A DNA stretch of 35,430 nucleotides from Saprospiraceae bacterium (lineage in GTDB: Bacteria; Bacteroidota; Bacteroidia; Chitinophagales; Saprospiraceae), in assembly GCA_020630495.1 (NCBI GenBank), contig JAHDBH010000023.1, positions 7,303-42,732 on the forward strand, in the 5' to 3' direction. Below the pieces are notes generated by a model, which searched no databases, had not been told where the DNA came from, and worked only from the letters and a program-made list of their open reading frames with translations. The position numbers and the translations under genes are program-made. Below, one piece after another: positions 7,258-16,900 of the stretch (its first letter is position 1; the number at the start of each line of letters is the position of its first letter).

Positions 7258-8286
7258 TCACCGCCGTGATCTCACCCAATCGGCAAAGCTCTGCGCCATG
7301 GTGAGTACGAGAAAGATCATGAACCCTGGAAATATCGCAAGCCACCATGCCGTGATATTGTCTTTAGCTCCCTGAAGCTGTGCTCCCCAGCTAGGATGAT
7401 CTGGAGTGTAGATCCCAAGAAAGCTCAGCGTCGCCTCGAGTATGATGGCAGCAGCCATAGCATAGGATGCTGCTACGAGTAGCGCTGGCAAGACATTGGG
7501 TGCATAGTGTCGCCAAAGCAGCTGTATGGTGCTATAACCCATGATATCACCTGCGGCTAGATAGTCTTTTTCTCTCACGCTTAGAGCTTCTGCTCTCACC
7601 ACACGGGCCATAGATACCCATAGAAAAAATACAAGGAGTGCCACCAGAGAGAGGCTATGATCCAGTCTACAGACTGCCACGATGACCAATATCATCAGTA
7701 GTGCTGGCACCGCTCTGAATATCTCTGCAAATGCCAGAAATAGGCGATCTACGGACAGTTGCACATGAGGAAGTCTCTTCCTATATCGCCCTATGATCAT
7801 CGAGATGCTTGCAAGAAGAAGGATGACGAGTGGACTTATGATATCCAGTGATGGAAGGTAAGTACGATAAGCCATCCCGTAGAGCAGGACTACCATGCTA
7901 AGCGCAGCGAGCAGTACACTGTGTAGAGGGAGCTGGATTCCCTCACGGAAGTGCGCCACCAGTGCACCCACCAGTAGTGCCACCACGGCTGATAAGCCAG
8001 CGCTCAATAGACCTACAAGCAGAGCGTAGGGAGTAGCGACAATGAGACTTGCCAATATATCACGACCAAGTGCATCCGAGCCTAACCAGCTGCGCAGACC
8101 ATCACTACGTACACTTCCTGGTGACAGATAGCGATCTGGAAGGCTGATCGAGAGCAATGGTTCCATAGGCCATATCCACGAGATGATACTGATCACTAGG
8201 AAGACGATCGCAAGGATCATCCATAGATGCAGCGATCGTTGCTGACCCACGGCACTTATGGATCGGATGCGGTCTATGACTTCCAT
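7258..8286 (-). CDS. Peptide-type ABC transporter permease (OppC/DppC family)
   Basis: A 342-residue inner-membrane permease. WLGSDALGRDILASLI (about 68-83) is the OppC N-terminal signature. The cytoplasmic coupling motif appears as AAGDIMGYSTIQLLWRHYAP, and the final third has the usual helices with FLGIYTPDHPSWGAQLQGA. It pairs with the larger permease just upstream, overlapping it by 13 bp. No ATPase gene (OppD/OppF) follows; the next gene downstream is on the opposite strand. The ATPases must be encoded elsewhere. Confidence 0.9.
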   Translation of the reverse strand: MEVIDRIRSISAVGQQRSLHLWMILAIVFLVISIISWIWPMEPLLSISLPDRYLSPGSVRSDGLRSWLGSDALGRDILASLIVATPYALLVGLLSAGLSAVVALLVGALVAHFREGIQLPLHSVLLAALSMVVLLYGMAYRTYLPSLDIISPLVILLLASISMIIGRYRKRLPHVQLSVDRLFLAFAEIFRAVPALLMILVIVAVCRLDHSLSLVALLVFFLWVSMARVVRAEALSVREKDYLAAGDIMGYSTIQLLWRHYAPNVLPALLVAASYAMAAAIILEATLSFLGIYTPDHPSWGAQLQGAKDNITAWWLAIFPGFMIFLVLTMAQSFADWVRSRR

Positions 8287-9614
8287 ACGATCTGTGGATG
8301 AGCTAGCGTGTATGCTATATCTGTGAGTAAGTAGGCGAGCATAGTGATGATGGCTGATAAGAGCGCTACCACCATCACTATATCCCAGTCTCGTCCGAGG
8401 ATCGAGTCGTAGAGCAATTTGCCCATGCCGGGTATGCCAAAGAGAATCTCGACGATCAGGCTACCACTGAGCAGCCCAGCAACTCTGCCACCTAAGATGG
8501 TCAGAAATGATAGAAGGGAATTGGGCAGCGTGTGTCTCCAGAGGATACGCTTCTCTGTCAAGCCTTTAGCCCTTGCTGTCATGGCATAGGCCATACTTGA
8601 CTGGAGGTGCAGGCTCTGTCGGAGCTGATCTACAAGATAGGGAAGCGAGTAAATCGTAAGTAGCAGGATGGGAAGGGCTCGTGAAGGTGCTGTGCTGGAA
8701 AGGCGCTGCCACCAAGACATCTCAGGAGAGAGGAGTGGAAATATACCCGCCGCAGGAAACCAGTCTAGCCACTCGCTATAGTAGCTCGTAGTCAAGAAGA
8801 TGATAGATAGCGTCGCTCCCCAAAACAATGGGGTGGCGTAGATCGCTCTTAGAACCTGCTGCAAGATGCGTGCGTGCCATCGGCTCTCATAGCGATGGAG
8901 ATATATAGCGAGCAAGATTGCTAGTACTGCTCCACATAGTAGACTGCTCAGAGCGACAGCAAGCGTCCATCTTGCTGCGGCTGCAATCAATAATCTGGCA
9001 GGTCTGCCGTCTCTGCGAGATCGTATGGTGTCATCACTGAGAAGTGATGATATCCATAGATGGTAGCGGCTGTCTGTCCCGTGCCAGGTCACTCTAGGTA
9101 TGATATCACTCACTGACAACGTATGGGTATCTAGTCTATCAAGAGTAAGACTTGCGCTCTCGCTGAGCTGGATCTTGGCAGATCTTGGTAGCGGGGTACT
9201 GCCATCATACCTATGCAAGCGATACTGTAGGCACTGCTCTGACTCGCATGCGGCGAGTATCTGTGTGAGTTCTGTCTCGAGCTGAGCGATATTCTCTAAG
9301 GCAGCTCTCTGCATGAGTGCTTTCTTGTACCACTCTCTGCGCTCTGGTAAGTAGATACCTGGAAGGGTCGTGCTGTGACCTCTGGGGTGGACAGAGAAGT
9401 AGAAGGATGGTAGATCTAGATGTAGCCGCGCGGCCTCTTGGCGGTAATCGTCTAGAGTACTCTGGCTATTATCAATATTTCTGTCTTGCTCGGCGACAAG
9501 CAGATCTGATGCTCTATTCCCAGGCACGCTCTCCCGCAAAAAGAATATAAGTACACTGATCAGCAGCAGTGTAGGGACAAAGGCGAGTATACGCTGAATG
9601 ACATAGCCACGCAT
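8274..9614 (-). CDS. Peptide-type ABC transporter permease (OppB/DppB family) with large periplasmic insert
   Basis: A 446-residue permease, about 100-130 residues longer than usual OppB proteins. The first helix (ILAFVPTLLLISVLIFFLRE) is typical. A hydrophilic region of about 170 residues (roughly 40-210), rich in Leu and charged residues and with two cysteines (ACESEQC), then separates it from the remaining helices. The coupling motif MTARAKGLTEKRILWRHTLP and IVEILFGIPGMGKLLYDSI are classic OppB. The insert should lie in the periplasm, perhaps docking the binding lipoprotein. The solute-binding protein gene ends 8 nt upstream. Confidence 0.9.
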   Translation of the reverse strand: MRGYVIQRILAFVPTLLLISVLIFFLRESVPGNRASDLLVAEQDRNIDNSQSTLDDYRQEAARLHLDLPSFYFSVHPRGHSTTLPGIYLPERREWYKKALMQRAALENIAQLETELTQILAACESEQCLQYRLHRYDGSTPLPRSAKIQLSESASLTLDRLDTHTLSVSDIIPRVTWHGTDSRYHLWISSLLSDDTIRSRRDGRPARLLIAAAARWTLAVALSSLLCGAVLAILLAIYLHRYESRWHARILQQVLRAIYATPLFWGATLSIIFLTTSYYSEWLDWFPAAGIFPLLSPEMSWWQRLSSTAPSRALPILLLTIYSLPYLVDQLRQSLHLQSSMAYAMTARAKGLTEKRILWRHTLPNSLLSFLTILGGRVAGLLSGSLIVEILFGIPGMGKLLYDSILGRDWDIVMVVALLSAIITMLAYLLTDIAYTLAHPQIVWKS

Positions 9615-9622
9615 GTCACAGA

Positions 9623-11377
9623 TCAGTTGTCGGCTCTACGCAGTGTGTTTTCAAAGTAGCCGGGTCGTCTAGAGGATACGATCAGCTCGTACTCAGCCGC
9701 GCTGATGATGCGCTCCACAGGAGCGAATAGAAATATGCCTGGCTGATCAGCGGCGATATGCTCCTGTAGCTTACGGTATGCGTCGTAGCGCACCTCTGTG
9801 CTAGCAGTGGAACGCGTGATGCTGATGAGTGAGTCCGTCTCGCTCGTACCAAAGCCCAGATAATTGCGTCCTGCGCCTCCTATATTATCGGTGTGCCAGG
9901 CTGAGTAGGCATCATAGTCGCCTGGATATTGGCTCGAAGCCAGATTCGCTAGGTGGAAGTCCCCTTTGCGAAGGTCTTGAAGGATACTTCTGAATTCCTT
10001 AGGCTCGATTTCTATGGAGATTCCCAGCGCCTCAGCATTCTCTTGCAGGATGCTCGCAATCTGTCGACCTAGAGGCCTAGGGGTAGTCTTGAGGGTAAAG
10101 GAGAGCTGCAGTTTCTTTCCATTCTTTTGCTTGTCTAGTAGTCCATCTCCATCGCTGTCTCTCCATCCAGCTTCCTCTAGGAGTCTGGCTGCTGTAGCTG
10201 GATCGTATGGCACAGGTGAGATATCAGTGGCGTAGTAGGCCTTGGAGGGATGTATAGGGCCTACCGTCCTGACTGCGAGTCCGCCCATGAGCTGATCTAT
10301 AAGTTCATTCACGTCCAGTAGACGAGCAAGAGCCTGTCGCACTGCGGGCTCTTCTAAGCGCTCATCATTACCATTGATACCTATGTAGTAGTATCGCATG
10401 ACCTGCGGTGTGTAGAAGCGGAAGTCATCAGGATTTTCAGTTTTGATCTTGGCGAAGTTGAGCGGACTCACATCCACCATCAGATCTAGCTGCGCGTCAC
10501 GCAGAGCTGTGATGGCCGTATTTTCATCTGGGATAATCCTGTAAGTGAGTTGAGAAGGTCCGGCTTGGAGGATTGGATTATCGGAAGCATCCTCGGCACC
10601 CCAGTAGTCACTTTTACGCTGGAGGACTATCGCCTGGTCGCTATCCCAGCGCTGCAGCTCGTAGGGACCAGCTCCGGTGACTACCTCGCGGCTGTAGGTA
10701 TCACTCAGAAACTTTTGGGCGAAAGCCCCCAGCTGCGGATACGCCTCTAGCATCTGCTCATCTTCCATGGCTAGCATGTCCTGAAGGGGTATATCCGCTA
10801 GCATCCCATCTGGATCATAGGCGTATGCGGGATACAGATTAAAATTGCACACCGTAGCTACGGACTGTAGCTTCTGCTCTGACAGCGTGACGGCGACGAT
10901 CTGTGGATAGTCTGGATCTACCGTCACTTCTATGATATCTGACAGGAGCGACCGCCAGCTGGAGGCGATAGCTGGATTAGAAATGAGCTTGAGGGTAAAT
11001 ACGTAATCTGCCGCTGTGATCGGTGAGCCATCAGCCCATCTGGCATCATCTCTGAACTGTATCTGATAGAGCGGCTTACCCGCTTGTGGTCCTTCTGTGA
11101 TGGTAAGTGCCTGAGGGAGTGACTCGATGAGCACAGGGATCAGCTCTAGTGTGATCGGGTGAAACTCCGCGGGCGACACCATAATGAGGTTTTCTATAGA
11201 TGTGGCAATGACGCTGGAGGAGAGCATAGGATTGAGCCGATCAGGGACATCAGACAGTCTGAGCGTGATGGCGCCTACGTCTGATGATACAGATGGGGAC
11301 ACGGTAGGATCACCCTTACATCCCATGAGGAATACAAGTAAGAGCGCCGTGCAGATATGTCTATGAAGTGTGTACAT
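9623..11377 (-). CDS. Peptide/oligopeptide ABC transporter solute-binding lipoprotein
   Basis: This is a 584-residue family-5 solute-binding protein when started at MYTLHRHICTALLLVFLMGC, which gives a compact lipoprotein signal with Cys20; ATGs 5 and 7 codons upstream are possible. RDDARWADGSPITAADYVFT and, later, VRQALARLLDVNELIDQLMGG are hallmark segments of the SBP_bac_5 fold. It includes an EF-hand-like loop, DSDGDGLLDKQKNGK, common in Bacteroidota and archaeal members. It would capture peptides or similar ligands for the two permeases downstream. Gene order is binding protein, OppB, OppC, without ATPases. Confidence 0.92.
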   Translation of the reverse strand: MYTLHRHICTALLLVFLMGCKGDPTVSPSVSSDVGAITLRLSDVPDRLNPMLSSSVIATSIENLIMVSPAEFHPITLELIPVLIESLPQALTITEGPQAGKPLYQIQFRDDARWADGSPITAADYVFTLKLISNPAIASSWRSLLSDIIEVTVDPDYPQIVAVTLSEQKLQSVATVCNFNLYPAYAYDPDGMLADIPLQDMLAMEDEQMLEAYPQLGAFAQKFLSDTYSREVVTGAGPYELQRWDSDQAIVLQRKSDYWGAEDASDNPILQAGPSQLTYRIIPDENTAITALRDAQLDLMVDVSPLNFAKIKTENPDDFRFYTPQVMRYYYIGINGNDERLEEPAVRQALARLLDVNELIDQLMGGLAVRTVGPIHPSKAYYATDISPVPYDPATAARLLEEAGWRDSDGDGLLDKQKNGKKLQLSFTLKTTPRPLGRQIASILQENAEALGISIEIEPKEFRSILQDLRKGDFHLANLASSQYPGDYDAYSAWHTDNIGGAGRNYLGFGTSETDSLISITRSTASTEVRYDAYRKLQEHIAADQPGIFLFAPVERIISAAEYELIVSSRRPGYFENTLRRADN

Positions 11378-11453
11378 GGGAGATAGATTCATGAACAATT
11401 AGCTCAGCTATGCAATAGTAAGCTTATAATCTCAGCCTTATAGCCTAGCACTC

Positions 11454-12368
11454 ATGATCAAAAACGTACTTATAGCTGGTGGATCTGGTATGATCGGAAG
11501 CCACCTCGCCGTCACTCTTAAGCGTGCTGGCTATGAGACTGCGATCCTCACTCGTAGTCCCGAGAAACACCAGGATAGGACGGCTTTTCACTGGGATACT
11601 GCCAAGGGTCATCTAGATCCACAGGCAATACGCTGGGCAGATGCTCTCATCAATCTTGCAGGGGCAGGCATCGCGGATAAGCGCTGGACGGATGCTCGTA
11701 AGCAGCTCATACTGGATAGCAGAGTGCTGACGACCAGACTGCTCGTGGAGAAATTTACAGAAAGTGACGAGTCTAAGCTGCAGTGTGTGATACAGGCGAG
11801 TGCGGTAGGAATCTATGGGCATGATGAAGAGCGTACTATGGATGAGAGCAGCCCTGTGGGCGATGATTTCCTAGCCGAGGTGTGCGTGGCCTGGGAAGCT
11901 GCGGCGCAGGGTTTTATAGAAGCAGGCATACGGACTTGCATAGCCCGTATAGGTGTAGTCCAGGATCTATCTGGCGGTATGCTAGCGAGGTTGATACCGC
12001 TATTCCGCATGAGATTTGCCCATTACTTTGGTGCGGGGAGGCAAGTGTATAGCTGGATACATATAGATGATATATCGCACAGCATGATTCACCTTTTGGA
12101 GTCTGCTACTAGTGAAGGTGCCTACAATCTCACGGCACCGCATCCTGAGACTGCGCGCAGATTTGCTGTTGCTCTACAGCAGGCCCTAGGTCATAAGGGG
12201 CCGGTGCTACCTATGCCAGCCATCTTGATAAAGGGTGCCCTTGGGGCCATGGCACAGGTGGTGACTGAGGGTGTAAGTGTGATACCAGCGCGTCTGGAGC
12301 AGGAGGGATATGGCTTTCGCCATCCGCACTTGCATGAGGCGCTTGTAGATCTGCTGCGAGAGGCTTAA
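11454..12368 (+). CDS. TIGR01777-family NAD(P)-binding epimerase
   Basis: A 304-residue short-chain dehydrogenase-like protein. It has the N-terminal Rossmann signature GGSGMIGSHL (9-18), then ALINLAGAGIADKRWTDARK, characteristic of the TIGR01777/YfcH family, and SAVGIYG in the active-site region. The C-terminal part holds the family DUF1731-like end. Its substrate is not established; in Escherichia coli the homologue is YfcH. It is convergent with the next gene, the two stop codons overlapping at TTAA (12365-12368). Confidence 0.92.
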   Translation: MIKNVLIAGGSGMIGSHLAVTLKRAGYETAILTRSPEKHQDRTAFHWDTAKGHLDPQAIRWADALINLAGAGIADKRWTDARKQLILDSRVLTTRLLVEKFTESDESKLQCVIQASAVGIYGHDEERTMDESSPVGDDFLAEVCVAWEAAAQGFIEAGIRTCIARIGVVQDLSGGMLARLIPLFRMRFAHYFGAGRQVYSWIHIDDISHSMIHLLESATSEGAYNLTAPHPETARRFAVALQQALGHKGPVLPMPAILIKGALGAMAQVVTEGVSVIPARLEQEGYGFRHPHLHEALVDLLREA

Positions 12369-12781
12369 GACTTGAAGACTTCGATATTGACATTCTTCTC
12401 TACCAGGTCGGTAAACTTTCCCTTGTAGCGAGTAGCACGTACCATATGATTGTCTATCCAGTGGTAATTGCCGCCGCGGGGCTTGCCCATAAGGAGATGC
12501 TGATACTTAAATCCATGCTTCTCTAGCCACGCTGTAGTCACTTCTCTATGCGCCTCTGTGCGACTGGTGAAGAAGGTGATTACATGCCCCTCATCATACC
12601 ACTTATTACAAATTTCCAAGGCATCTGGGTAGGGTAAGCAGGTGGCCATACGCTCGGGCTCTTCATTGGGAATATCGTCGGTGATGGTACCGTCTATGTC
12701 GATGAGAAAATTCTTGACGTCCTCTGGTAGGATAGGGCTCGCATTATTGCCTGCGTCGTCTTTGAGGTTCTTGAGTTCCAT
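12365..12781 (-). CDS. Small HAD-superfamily phosphatase-like protein
   Basis: A 138-residue protein from the ATG at 12781 (MELKNLKDDAGNNASPILPE); an 18-residue extension is possible. FLIDIDGTITDD contains the HAD nucleophile Asp28 and acid/base Asp30. FFTSRTEAHREVTTAWLEKH supplies motif II, LLMGKPRGGNYHWIDN supplies the motif III Lys and a motif IV-like Asp. No cap domain is visible. Similar Bacteroidota proteins are often mislabelled phosphoheptose isomerase; the substrate is unknown. Its stop overlaps the stop of the convergent epimerase gene. Confidence 0.82.
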   Translation of the reverse strand: MELKNLKDDAGNNASPILPEDVKNFLIDIDGTITDDIPNEEPERMATCLPYPDALEICNKWYDEGHVITFFTSRTEAHREVTTAWLEKHGFKYQHLLMGKPRGGNYHWIDNHMVRATRYKGKFTDLVEKNVNIEVFKS

Positions 12782-12985
12782 AGGATCTAAGCTTCGTGTA
12801 AGCTGCAAACATGGGGATAATTTCTCGTCTAGCACGATGTAGAGGCATCCACAAGGTAATCGTGTGAAACATGAGCTCTCTATCAGCCGTATACTCTTGC
12901 GAGTCCACGAGACTCGCTCGGGGCAAGTTGCACGCCTGGTACAGAGCAGCTCGCAAGCACCACGTGTGAGCTATGCTAGGCCTGA

Positions 12986-13849
12986 TCAGAGAGTCAAGTA
13001 CAGCTCTGGATCTACGGGTCTACCATCTATCCATATCTCAAAGTGCAGATGAGGACCATCTGTGAGCTCACCACTATTGCCGATGATGGCGATGGCCTCA
13101 CCGGCCTTCACAGTGTTACCTACTTTCTTGAGGAGTACAGAGTTGTGCTTGTACATAGTGACCGTCTTATCTGTGTGCAGCAGGCCTATGCAGTTACCCT
13201 GCGACTCAGTCCAGTCTGAGAGAAATATGACGCCATCAGCGGCCGCTAAGATGGGACTATTTCCTGGTGCTATGATGTCCAGGCCAAAGTGGTCCTGATC
13301 AGGAGCGTAGCCTCTACTGATGTTGCCTACTACGGGAGTCACAAGGATATTAGTCACGGAGCCGCTCTGTGTGGATCCTGCTTGTCTCTGTAAGATGCGC
13401 TGTCGCTCAAGTGCTCTACGCATCTCAGCATCTTGTTCTATTTTCTCTACAGTCTCTCTGGGATTTACCTCTGTGGTCACCTCTGTAGGAGTGCTAGTAA
13501 GCACTTCCATATCCTCTGTCATACGTGCTCTCAGCGTCTCTAGATAAGTGTCCTGAGCCTTGAGTCGATCTTCGAGCGCCGCTACCTCATCCGTGAGTGT
13601 CACGTAGGTCTGATCCTTGCGGATATCCCCGTATCCTGGTACGATCTTGCGCAGCGGCGTGAAGAAGATGAGTGATACCACTATGGCTGTCAATAGGAGT
13701 AGCGTCAGGCTGATGAGCAAGTATAGATTGAGCGCAGTCAGCTTAAAGGACCTCCTCTGCTCATGAGTCTCATCATTGATGACCACAAATCGGTGCGGCT
13801 TGCGCAGCTTGGTCATTTTTTGGCGAAAGCCTGAAGACTCTTTGGACAT
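12986..13849 (-). CDS. Membrane-anchored M23 peptidase (LytM/NlpD-type)
   Basis: A 287-residue envelope protein. The cytosolic N-terminus (1-36) is basic, a single membrane helix lies at about 41-63, a coiled coil at about 83-115, a linker to about 160, then the M23 zinc peptidase domain. Zinc ligands are visible in HFGLDI (His177, Asp181) and HLHFEIW (His269), with His267 and His235 (YKH) as active-site residues. All catalytic positions are present, so it is probably an active endopeptidase cutting peptidoglycan cross-bridges, not a degenerate activator. It is divergent from the SprE-like gene with about 110 bp between. Confidence 0.92.
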   Translation of the reverse strand: MSKESSGFRQKMTKLRKPHRFVVINDETHEQRRSFKLTALNLYLLISLTLLLLTAIVVSLIFFTPLRKIVPGYGDIRKDQTYVTLTDEVAALEDRLKAQDTYLETLRARMTEDMEVLTSTPTEVTTEVNPRETVEKIEQDAEMRRALERQRILQRQAGSTQSGSVTNILVTPVVGNISRGYAPDQDHFGLDIIAPGNSPILAAADGVIFLSDWTESQGNCIGLLHTDKTVTMYKHNSVLLKKVGNTVKAGEAIAIIGNSGELTDGPHLHFEIWIDGRPVDPELYLTL

Positions 13850-13920
13850 AGGGATTTATATAACTACATAGATACTAAAACTAAACTGTCATTGGTTATA
13901 AGTGCGTATGTAGAAAGCCC

Positions 13921-13928
13921 GATTTTTG
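13921..13928 (+). promoter_or_regulatory. Possible -7 element of the SprE-like gene
   Basis: GATTTTTG resembles TAnnTTTG and ends 30 nt before the ATG at 13959. A TTG at 13890-13892 could be a distant -33 element, but the spacing is longer than usual. Confidence 0.3.
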
Positions 13929-13958
13929 TGCTATTCTGCTGCTGCATATATCCTATCC

Positions 13959-16900
13959 ATGAGATACCTTACGTACCTATTGCTCGGTGCTATGCTGAGC
14001 TTGACCATATCTTCCTGCGTCACTCAGAAGAAGAAAGACGACCTATCTGGTTTTGGTAAGTTTTATCATAATCAGACAGCCAGATTTAATGGCTATTACA
14101 ATGCTGATGTCCTCTACACGGAGGCTATCTATACGCTCAATGAAAGGCATCAGGATAACTACACGCAGCTACTACCTATACATCCTTATGCGGCGGTGGA
14201 TGATGCTGATGCCATAGCTCCAGATATGGACAAGGCGATCGAAAAGGTCGCTACCGTCAGTAAGCTGCATCCTGGATCAGAGTGGACACCAGACTGCTAT
14301 GTGATGATGGGTAAGGCGCAGTATCTCAAGCAAGACTATGAGTCAGCTCAGGCTACGCTGGAGTACTTTGAGGAGGAGTTTGATCCTAATTCACCAAAAA
14401 ATCGCGCCAGTAGAAAATCAGCTAAGCGTAGATCAGCTGCCTCAAAGCCAAGATCCAGTGGATCTTCCGCAAAGAAAAAGCGCTCTTCCTCGAGAAAGAA
14501 GACTGGAAAGACCAAAAAGCGCCCAGAAGCTGACAAGAAAAAAACACCTAAGTCAGAAAAAGGTACGAAGACCAGATCGTCATCCAGCTCAAGGTCGTCA
14601 TCCAGTTCGCGCTCCTCTGCTAGTAAAAAGAAAAAGCCCAGCTCTAAGAAAAAGCGAAGACCAAAACCAGGAAGTAAGAAGCGTCCTACCAAGACTCGCG
14701 AGCGGCCAGAGGTGGAGAAGCCCTCTGTGGAGGAGCCAGCACCAGAAATCGTCCAGGAAGAGGCGCCAGCCGTGACCACGGAGAAAGTGGAAGCAAAATC
14801 TTCTCCGCGCTATGTAGTCAATGAAAATGGCAGACGCGTGCGCGTACAAGAAGAAGAGGAAGTGGTAGAGGATTCAGACTTTGACATCGAAGAAGAATCC
14901 GATCGCAAACCCAAGGATGATGGCAAGACCGAGTACAATCAAAACAAAACAGGCGAAGGCATCTTTGGTCATACTAATCCTTACTCAGAAGGAGAACTAT
15001 GGCTAGCTCGCACATACATCAAACGTACCAAATACAGCAGGGCTGACTACCTGCTCAATAAAATAGAGGCGGATCCACTCAGCTACAAAGACGTACTCAC
15101 AGATGTAGCAGTGGCTAGAGCAGAGCTCGCTATAGCACGCAAAAACTGGGACAAAGCTGTCCAAGCTCTCACCGTAGCTATAGAAAAGGTCAAGGATAAG
15201 AAGCAGAAGGCTCGCCTAGCATATATCAAGGGTCAGATCCTAGACAGACAAGGTAATCGAGCTGGCGCTGCTGAGGCTTTTGCCATGGTGGTAAGGTTAA
15301 AGCCGAGCTATCAGATGTCCTTTAATGCAGAGCTCAATCGCCTCAGAAACACAGGTGGTGGCCAGGGAGCTGGTGCGCTGGCCGATCTAGAAAAACTACT
15401 CAAAGACGAGAAAAATCGTGAATACCGCGATCAGATCTACTACGCCATGGCACGGATCCATCTGGATGCAGGTGATCGCGTGGCAGCGATCGAAAATCTT
15501 AATCTGGCTGTAGAAAACGGCGGGAGCAATGCTCCACAATTGGGAGAATCACATTATCTACTCGCTCAGCTCAACTTTGAAGACGAGGACTATATCGCTG
15601 CTAAGGCAAACTACGACGGTGCTGTCAATAATCTCAGCAAGATAGATCCGCGCTATCCAGAAGTCGAGTCTATGGCTAAGAATCTTCAGGAGATTGTAGG
15701 TCACCTAGAGACGATAGCTCTGCAGGATAGTCTCTTAGCCATCAGCTATATGTCTGATGATGAGAAGAAGGCATTCGCTAAGAAGCTTCGCAAAGACCGC
15801 AAGGCAGAAGAGACAAGCAAGGCCCTTAACGAAGAAGAGAAGTCTCGAGAAGCGGCGCGAGCTAGTGCGGCGAGAAGAGCAAGTGTAGGCAGTCTCAAGT
15901 CAGCGCGGGAGAGCAGCTTCTACGCCTACAATGATAAAGAGGTCAAGAAGCAAGAAAAAGCCTTCCAAAAAATCTGGGGCCAGCGTCCACTTGTAGATGA
16001 CTGGAGACGCGTGTCTACGAGGGAGACAAGTACGGATGATGAGGACTTTGCCAGTGCAGATGAGGCTCTGCTGAGTGAAACAGATCTAGACAGAATACTG
16101 CAAGATGTACCAGCGGATGATCAAGCAAGAGCAGCATCTGAGGATCTGATTATTTCCTCTCTCATGGAACTTGGCAAGCTCTACAGATCGCGTCTCAGCG
16201 ACTATGAGAATAGTGTAGAATCTCTGGAGGAGCTATCCACAAGATTTCCTAACAATAAGAATCGCCTAGACGCGTGGTTTTATCTCTATCTATCACACAG
16301 AGATCTAGGCCAGAATGCTCAGGCTGAAAAGTATAAGCAGCTCATCATAGACAATTATCCCGACTCTGAGTATTACAAGGTACTGACGGATCCAGACTAC
16401 GCATCGAGCAAGATGCGTGAGCAGCAGCAGCTGGATCAGTACTATAGAGAGACTTATGCGATCTTCCAATCAGGAAACTGTGAAGAGACCTTTCAGCGCA
16501 TCGAGCAATCTCGTCAGACGTATGGGACGGATCACAGCTTGATGGCAAGATTTGACCTACTCGGAGCTATGTGTACAGGTCAGGCAGATGGTACTCCCGC
16601 CTATATCAAAGCCTTGCAGGCTTTCGTGAAGAAATATCCTGATACGGACGAGGAAGTCAGAGCACGCGAGATCATCAGGCTCCTTGGCGGACGCGACGAT
16701 CAAGGTGGTGGAATAGCTAGCGATCTCAGCGATAACAAGTTTACGGTCAGTGATGACAAGCTGCACTTTATCATCGTGGTACTATATAATACAGACCTAG
16801 TCAGCCTCGACGAAGCTAAGATTGCTATCAATAATTACAACAAGGAAAATCACAAGCTCGATAATCTCAGGATGTCCGCGATTGCTCTGGACACTAAGAC

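Noticed and set aside
12899-12917. Hairpin GCGAGTC-N5-GACTCGC in the 204-bp gap before the HAD gene, considered as a tRNA arm or small RNA.
   Set aside because: No acceptor, anticodon or TTCRA loop pattern fits a tRNA, and no T-run follows; a short chance hairpin is adequate.
14400-14700. Basic Ser/Lys tract considered as a tandem DNA repeat or CRISPR-like array.
   Set aside because: Units are irregular and stay in frame, so it is low-complexity coding sequence.
14348-14779. Antisense open frame rich in Leu/Phe across the low-complexity part of the SprE-like gene.
   Set aside because: It mirrors the Lys/Arg/Ser codons on the sense strand and has no start context or family features.
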